64,000 nucleotides of DNA from Drechmeria coniospora (taxonomy: Eukaryota > Ascomycota > Sordariomycetes > Hypocreales > Ophiocordycipitaceae). The position numbers and the translations under genes are program-made. The stretch is taken from positions 8,343,222-8,407,221 of the forward strand of contig NC_054390.1 of assembly GCF_001625195.1 (NCBI RefSeq), given 5' to 3'. The number at the start of each line of letters is the position of its first letter. Positions within the stretch are counted from its first letter, which is position 1. Under the pieces are notes generated by a model that was given only the letters and a program-made list of their open reading frames with translations, made no database searches and was not told the origin of the DNA. This document shows positions 59,001-64,000 of this stretch, piece after piece.

Positions 59001-59076
59001 CCACCTCGATAGCCACCGTCGCCCTCGCCGTTCCTCACCACCGCCCTCGCCGTTCCTCGCCACCACCGTCGTCGTC
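56001..59076. other. Long spacer; motif cluster and promoter of the DUF3984-type gene
   Basis: No gene supported. Motif cluster from 56760 to 57740 with TACTCCGTA or complement at 56762, 57076, 57102 and 57687, and more GTAC-rich DNA at 58360-58640. Several 100-190 codon frames exist but lack recognised domains. TATTTATAA at 58802-58810 and a C/T-rich tract at 58840-59070 probably form the promoter and leader of the following gene. Confidence 0.45.
58802..58810 (+). promoter_or_regulatory. TATA-like element
   Basis: TATTTATAA lies about 270 bp before the next start codon, followed by a long C/T-rich stretch that resembles a fungal 5' leader. Confidence 0.4.
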
Positions 59077-60189
59077 ATGGATGTCGCCTACAGCCCCCGC
59101 GCTCTTCGCGAGCGACGCAAGAGCCGGTCGTCGACCAACATCAACCATCTGTCCCTCGCCCCCTTGACCGTCAAGCTCCCCCTCGACGATGCCGACAATC
59201 TCCCCGACGGCCACACGCACCAGACCATGTCCTACCTGCAAGGCAAGTCGGCACCGACGACGCCTCGCCTCCTCTCGCGCTCCACGACCCCCTCCCGCTC
59301 CCGCTCCCATCAACGAAATCCCTCGGCCCCCAGCGGCGCCGTCTCCAAGAGCAAGTCTTCGACCCACCTCGCCGCGCGGAAGCCCATGTCCGGCTCGGTC
59401 ACGCCGAGGCGCCGGAGGGACGATCGGTCCGTCCCCGCCGCCGTCGACGACAGCGACTGGATCCTCCGCACCGGCGCCCTCATGAGCTCCGAGGCGCGCG
59501 AGTACAAGGGCCAGACCTGGCTCGTCTCGCGCCAGAGCTCCACGAGCCTCGCCGGCATGCGGGACGTCGACGAGGTCGTCTTCGAGCAGGAGCTCGCCCG
59601 CGAGCGCGAGCTGCACAGCCGACGCGGCAGCTCCGCCCTCGCCGACGACGACGCAACCCCCAACGGCAGCCGCTTCCCCAGCCGCTTCCAGAGCCGGTCC
59701 CACAGCCTCGTCGACGGCCGCAGCCGCGCGGCGACGCCCCTCGACCACGCCTCGGCCGAAGGCTCCTACTTCCCCGCCGCCTGCGCCGCGCCGGGACCCG
59801 ACTTTGTCAACCTCGACGAGAAGCTTGAGCAGCTCGAGGAGGACGAGGCCCGCGACACGACGCTCGAGGACGAGGTTGCCGTCCGCAGGCTCGTCCGCCG
59901 CGGCCAGCCGGGCAAGAGCGGCTCCTGGATCAGCAACGCCATCAGCTGGTCCCTCTTCTCCGTCGACGAGAGCGAGGAGGAATCCGACGACGACGAAGCC
60001 GACGACGACGCCGACGATTCCCCGACCGAGGACGAGCTGTCGCCGACGGGACGGCGGGGTCGCTCCGGACGCCACTTCGAGGGCGTCTCCAACGCACCCC
60101 TCGAGAGGTTGCCGCCTCCCGCCACCGACGAGGGTGGGTGGAAGGACGCAGCCTGGCTGCTGAGCGTGGCAACCAAAATTGTTTTCTAG
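59077..60189 (+). CDS. DUF3984-type fungal protein
   Basis: Single-exon, 370 residues. The N-terminal half is basic and Ser/Thr-rich (RLLSRSTTPSRSRSHQR), as in DUF3984 proteins of Pezizomycotina. The most conserved block is DSDWILRTGALMSSEAREYK then GQTWLVSRQSSTSLAG. Two acidic stretches follow (EKLEQLEEDEARDTTLED; ESEEESDDDEADDDADDS), and the end is WKDAAWLLSVATKIVF. No signal peptide or membrane segment is seen; function is unknown. The start codon is preceded by a C/T-rich leader and a TATA-like element. A 346-codon antisense frame over the gene is a composition shadow. Confidence 0.82.
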   Translation: MDVAYSPRALRERRKSRSSTNINHLSLAPLTVKLPLDDADNLPDGHTHQTMSYLQGKSAPTTPRLLSRSTTPSRSRSHQRNPSAPSGAVSKSKSSTHLAARKPMSGSVTPRRRRDDRSVPAAVDDSDWILRTGALMSSEAREYKGQTWLVSRQSSTSLAGMRDVDEVVFEQELARERELHSRRGSSALADDDATPNGSRFPSRFQSRSHSLVDGRSRAATPLDHASAEGSYFPAACAAPGPDFVNLDEKLEQLEEDEARDTTLEDEVAVRRLVRRGQPGKSGSWISNAISWSLFSVDESEEESDDDEADDDADDSPTEDELSPTGRRGRSGRHFEGVSNAPLERLPPPATDEGGWKDAAWLLSVATKIVF

Positions 60190-63100
60190 CTGGCGCCGGG
60201 TCTTGGGTTGTCTTGGGTTCGTGACGATGGGATGAGGGTGCAGGTATAAAAAGCTACGTACCGTCCTTTCGCGGCGCTCGTGTTCTTTCTCTTTGCGGCG
60301 AGGGGATCGAGGGTAATGAATGCACGTTGGCCACGAGGCATGAACATGATCAAACCCGCCCTTCTACGGAAGTCCGCAGCCTTCTCTGATCCTTCTGGGA
60401 CGTCATGTCACCGTATCTTCGCCGCGAACACATGCATCGTAGACCCTCTCTCCGAGCTGTCGCCGACGTCATTCGTCCATCGGCCAACAAACCATGCTGC
60501 CGCTCCCCAGGCAGAACGGTTGACTGAGCCCTGGACGGTGCACGGCCTCTGAGTTGTCTACGCGTCGGTGCCAGCCGCCACGGCGCGGTGAGGGGGGGTT
60601 GTACTTGTCCATGGAGGAGGGGGGGGTTGCGGCAGAGCAGTAGATGCCACCCCCATCCCACCGCCGACGGCCATGCATGCACCGGAGCGTGGAGGGGGAA
60701 TCCAGAACTGGGGAGGATACCGTCGGCCTTGGCACATGCGTTGTCCCAAATTGGTCGCGGCCTTGATGCTGGGACTGAATATCGGCCAAGGGGGGAAGCA
60801 TCCTGGTCGAGGCGAGGCTGGTAGGCATACGTACTTGGGTATGTTTTCAGCTTGGCCCTCGACTGCTCATGTCGTCGAGCCAGAAATTCTGGAAATTGAG
60901 GTATGAAGGCAGAACATTGGCATCGGTGAGAAAGCAAGCAGGGAAATTCTAGCCGAAGCACAAATAGGTGGAGAGCGGATATAAATATGCGTGCAAATCA
61001 ACATGTAGTTAGTGCAGCTCATTAGAGAACTAAGTAGGTTAGTAGTAATATCAGTACTGTACTGTAAGTACAGTATTTCATCAGATGGCTTCTGCAAACT
61101 GAGCAAGGCTTAGCCACGCTTACGCTGGCGGTCTGTCCCGGGGCTGTCCAATGACAGCATGAGTGATGATTCTTTTTTTTTGGTCCAATTTCCAACTATT
61201 TCATTGTCCAAACTCGACTTTCGGAAACGTCGGGGACATCTTGATCGCAGAGGCCCTTGTATGAGGACAGTGTGGAAGCTAAACTTAAAAAAAAATCAAA
61301 CACCAAAAGCCAAGCCAAGCCGACTTATGGTTCGGCAGGTTGACTTTCAGCTAGGACACGCTTAGCCTTCCGTTCTGCTCGATTCTGGAGTAGCGACGAC
61401 CAAATTAGTAGTTTCTACCGGAATTCCGGATGGCTGTCCACTAGCAACCGCACTGGAATGGCACTGGTATGGCACACTCTGGCGTGCGTGCACATGTACT
61501 GGCCTAGTTTCGTAAAAGCGTAGATGATGGTGCGTCGGTGACGTTTAGCAGGTCTGATGTCACCGTTGAAGAATAATACACTTGGTCCGTCCGTGGTCTG
61601 GAATGCGGTCTGGGACCCGACGACACGCCAGCGTGGTTTCCAACAAGGGGTATGACGTGACGGCTGCGGCACCTGAATGGCGGGAGAGGAATCAATCCAA
61701 TTACAACGGCCGTTTGTGCCGATTGGGTTCGGAATCGCGACTTGAAAGTGATGGATGGGCACCCTTGAAAGGTCAGCCGTTCCATGCATCTCCGTCCCCG
61801 CGGCGTGAGTATCATGCATGGCCAAAGGCAAGTCCTTGGACAGGTTGGGAAGCACGCGGACCAGAGTGCGGTTGTCGTCATGCGCTGCGTCCGTGTGTTC
61901 GAGAGCAAGTTTGTTGACGAGCCGACCAGATGGGGAGGGAACCATGGGGACAAAGCTGCCAGATACGTCGGCCACGGCATCGACATGTGGTCGGGGAGCC
62001 AGTTCGATCGGGCCCGTTCAACATGCACTTCCCAAGGCCACGACCATCTTCCTTGTTGGGACCAAGCATGCCGTCTGTTTCCGACAGGGCCGATGACTTG
62101 GACGTGCGGAGCTTAGCGGCATGGCGGCATGCCTTGTCCGCCAGGTCAAGCTCCAAAGGGGTGACGAGCACCCGTGAGGGCCGTCGATCATGGCCAGGTC
62201 TGGTTCGACATGGGGAAGCAACGCTCGAAGGGGCAGTCGGACCAGCGGGGCCTCAAGACGCTCGGCAACCGGTCTTGTGATGGCACGTCGGGTTGGCAAA
62301 TGATTCGTCGCTGCAAGGCATGCACGAGGTCTCCGATCGGGCACGTCGAGGAAGCGCCGCTGCCGCCGCCGTGACTGGTGCCCATGTAGGTGCCGACATG
62401 TCGTACTAGTATTGCTCTGAAGAAGCAGGGAGCATGATTCGCATACATGAACCCGTACGGAGTACACGTACAGTACTGCCAAGTGTACGTTGTACTGTAG
62501 TTACTTGAATGTGCTTGTACATGTAAGTTCTGTACGAGTACTCCGTACCCCGTACTACCAGTCGCCTTTCAGTTTGCGCTCATTCCTACCTGCCTGCATC
62601 GTCACACACCAACGTAGCAGCACACCGCAACTGTACTTGCAAGTAAGTACAAGTTCACCAACATCTAACAGCACAGCACGTAGGTGTACTTGTACCTAGT
62701 ACTGCACCTGCAAGTCTTGCAAGTACTTGCTGGTAGTACGGAGAAATACAGTACAGGTGTATGTACAAGTATCTTCTCGCCTCCTTCCAGGGCAAGGGTG
62801 GGGAAGCGACGACTGAAAGGCTGTCGGTCCCGGGGGGGGCAGGTGATGGTCCCGCTGGAATCCGATAGGACGGCCGGGGCAAGGGGCCCGAGTGCCAACT
62901 CACAGCCGCTACGGCATCAACAAGGCTCGGGGACGCTGTCTGGCACGCTGGCATTGAAGCAAAGAGGAGCAAGGGAGAGATTGTGTGGGTGGTATTCGGG
63001 GCACAAGGTCACACTCTTCACCGTTGGTCGCCTGTCGACGAAACGAAAGGCTGCGGCCAACGGCGCTGGAGAGGCGAAAGTGCCCGGGCGAAAGCCTTTG

Positions 63101-64000
63101 TCTCTGCGGTTGGTGCGTGCCACATGGATTGGCTCACTGTGGCGTGGGCTCAGACCAGTGAGAGTGGGTTATCACGTTTCGATGACGTAACCGCGCTCGA
63201 TTGCCCCTGTCGACACTTCCGTTGCCCACGCCAAAGGGAAGGGGCGGGTGCAGCGCCCGCCATGCACCTGGCTGCACCTTGGCTGCAGCTGCCCTGCACC
63301 CCATGCGTCTTGTGCCTGCCCCGCCCAGGCCCAGGGGGGGATGCCTGGCCTGGCTCGGCTTGTCTGCCAGCCACTGCTCCTGCCAGCGTCGTGGGCGCGC
63401 GAGAAGAGACGACACTCGGGGTATCAACGAAGCTCCGGCCGCATCACCAACATCCACCTCTGCCGTCTTGCCTCTGTGTCTCCGCACTTTGACTCTCTGC
63501 CATGGGCCCTCGTACCGCTTTCCTCGACAAAGGCTGTGTTGAGATTTGCATCGACCCTTTCGGGCACCTCGTGTTGAACCTCGCCGTAGTGTACGACGGG
63601 ACGGCTTGGCATCGCGTACTAGCAGCGCCTACACCGTACTCCAAAGCAAACGGAGACGACTACGACTCGAGTAGAGCTTGCCTGGTCCCTGGCTGACTGG
63701 ATCGTAGCGGCAAAAAAATATAGCACTTACGAACAACTCGTACGAGTGCGTGCATGGTGCGGTGCCCGTCCAGGCACGGGGTAAATACAGTAACGGACAC
63801 GGCAAGTACATGTTGCACGCAAGGCACCTACTAAGTGCCAGAGTGCTTCCTGCACTAGGCCCCAACGAGAGGGTGAGAGACGGTCCCCCTATTCGGGCCA
63901 TCCATCTGTGTCGGCACCAAACAGCCGTTCAACCACTCTTCCCCACGCCGTGCCCTGCCAGTCCCAGACGCATCGATTGCGTGTCCCGCCGCGCAGGCAC
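60190..64000. other. Gene-poor right end with motif patches
   Basis: No gene I can support. GTAC-rich patches lie at 61040-61080, 62450-62770 (TACGGAGTA at 62456, TACTCCGTA at 62539) and 63590-63850. A minus frame at 61415-61945 and a plus frame from ATG 63502 have some protein character but no family resemblance; the second could be a first exon running towards the window edge. An A/T-rich stretch with poly-T and poly-A runs is at 61165-61300. Confidence 0.4.

Noticed and set aside
61415..61945. 177-codon minus-strand frame
   Set aside because: Moderately protein-like, but no family, no supporting exons and ordinary spacer location.
63502..63696. 64-codon plus-strand ORF near the right edge
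   Set aside because: Could be a first exon, but no donor with matching downstream exon is visible inside the window.
1..64000. CRISPR arrays, bacterial operons, intact transposons with terminal repeats
   Set aside because: No spaced direct-repeat array, transposase or reverse-transcriptase motif, or long terminal repeats were seen; the tandem repeats have no unique spacers.

Overview
The window is nuclear DNA of a filamentous ascomycete. Genes carry short GT-AG introns (about 50-150 nt), coding DNA is GC-rich and intergenic spacers are long. The gene set (Dicer-like 2, Rho1, Bud6, Elp1, Pcf11, an SMN orthologue, Rud3, FunK1, a DUF3984-type protein) points to Pezizomycotina. My inference from overall protein resemblance is Sordariomycetes, probably Hypocreales; no database search was possible.

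Layout. 1-1871: helicase half of a Dicer-like 2 gene on the minus strand, running off the left edge. 2.4-6.2 kb: gene-free spacer full of GTAC-rich sequence and TACTCCGTA-type motifs. 6.5-12.7 kb: Rho1 GTPase (+), a tiny CxxC protein (-) and a vacuolar-type amino acid transporter (-). 12.8-23.9 kb: an accessory, AT-richer island with a secreted PUD-like protein with a Glu/Thr repeat tail, remnants of a decayed ORF, a secreted protein with a nucleotidyltransferase-like motif, a FunK1 kinase-like gene broken by a frameshift and a stop codon, and several tandem repeats. 23.9-32.7 kb: an extracellular cupredoxin, SERF/4F5, a four-helix membrane protein and Pcf11. 34.0-42.8 kb: SMN and a Nop15/NIFK-like RRM protein from a shared divergent promoter, the golgin Rud3 and a conserved membrane protein. 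43.9-54.7 kb: FAD monooxygenase, Bud6, and Elp1 tail-to-tail with Bud6. 55.4-56.0 kb: a decayed SGNH/GDSL hydrolase. 59.1-60.2 kb: a DUF3984-type gene. 60.2-64 kb: no gene I can support.

Most intact genes are housekeeping and unrelated in pathway: polarity and cell wall (Rho1, Bud6), Golgi tethering (Rud3), RNA processing (Pcf11, SMN, Nop15), tRNA modification (Elp1). No biosynthetic cluster or operon-like unit is evident. The most unusual things are the dispersed 9-bp TACTCCGTA motif (36 exact copies counted by eye, none inside a called CDS), the accessory island with its broken FunK1 gene, and the GDSL pseudogene. All exon structures were inferred by eye from splice signals and family conservation.
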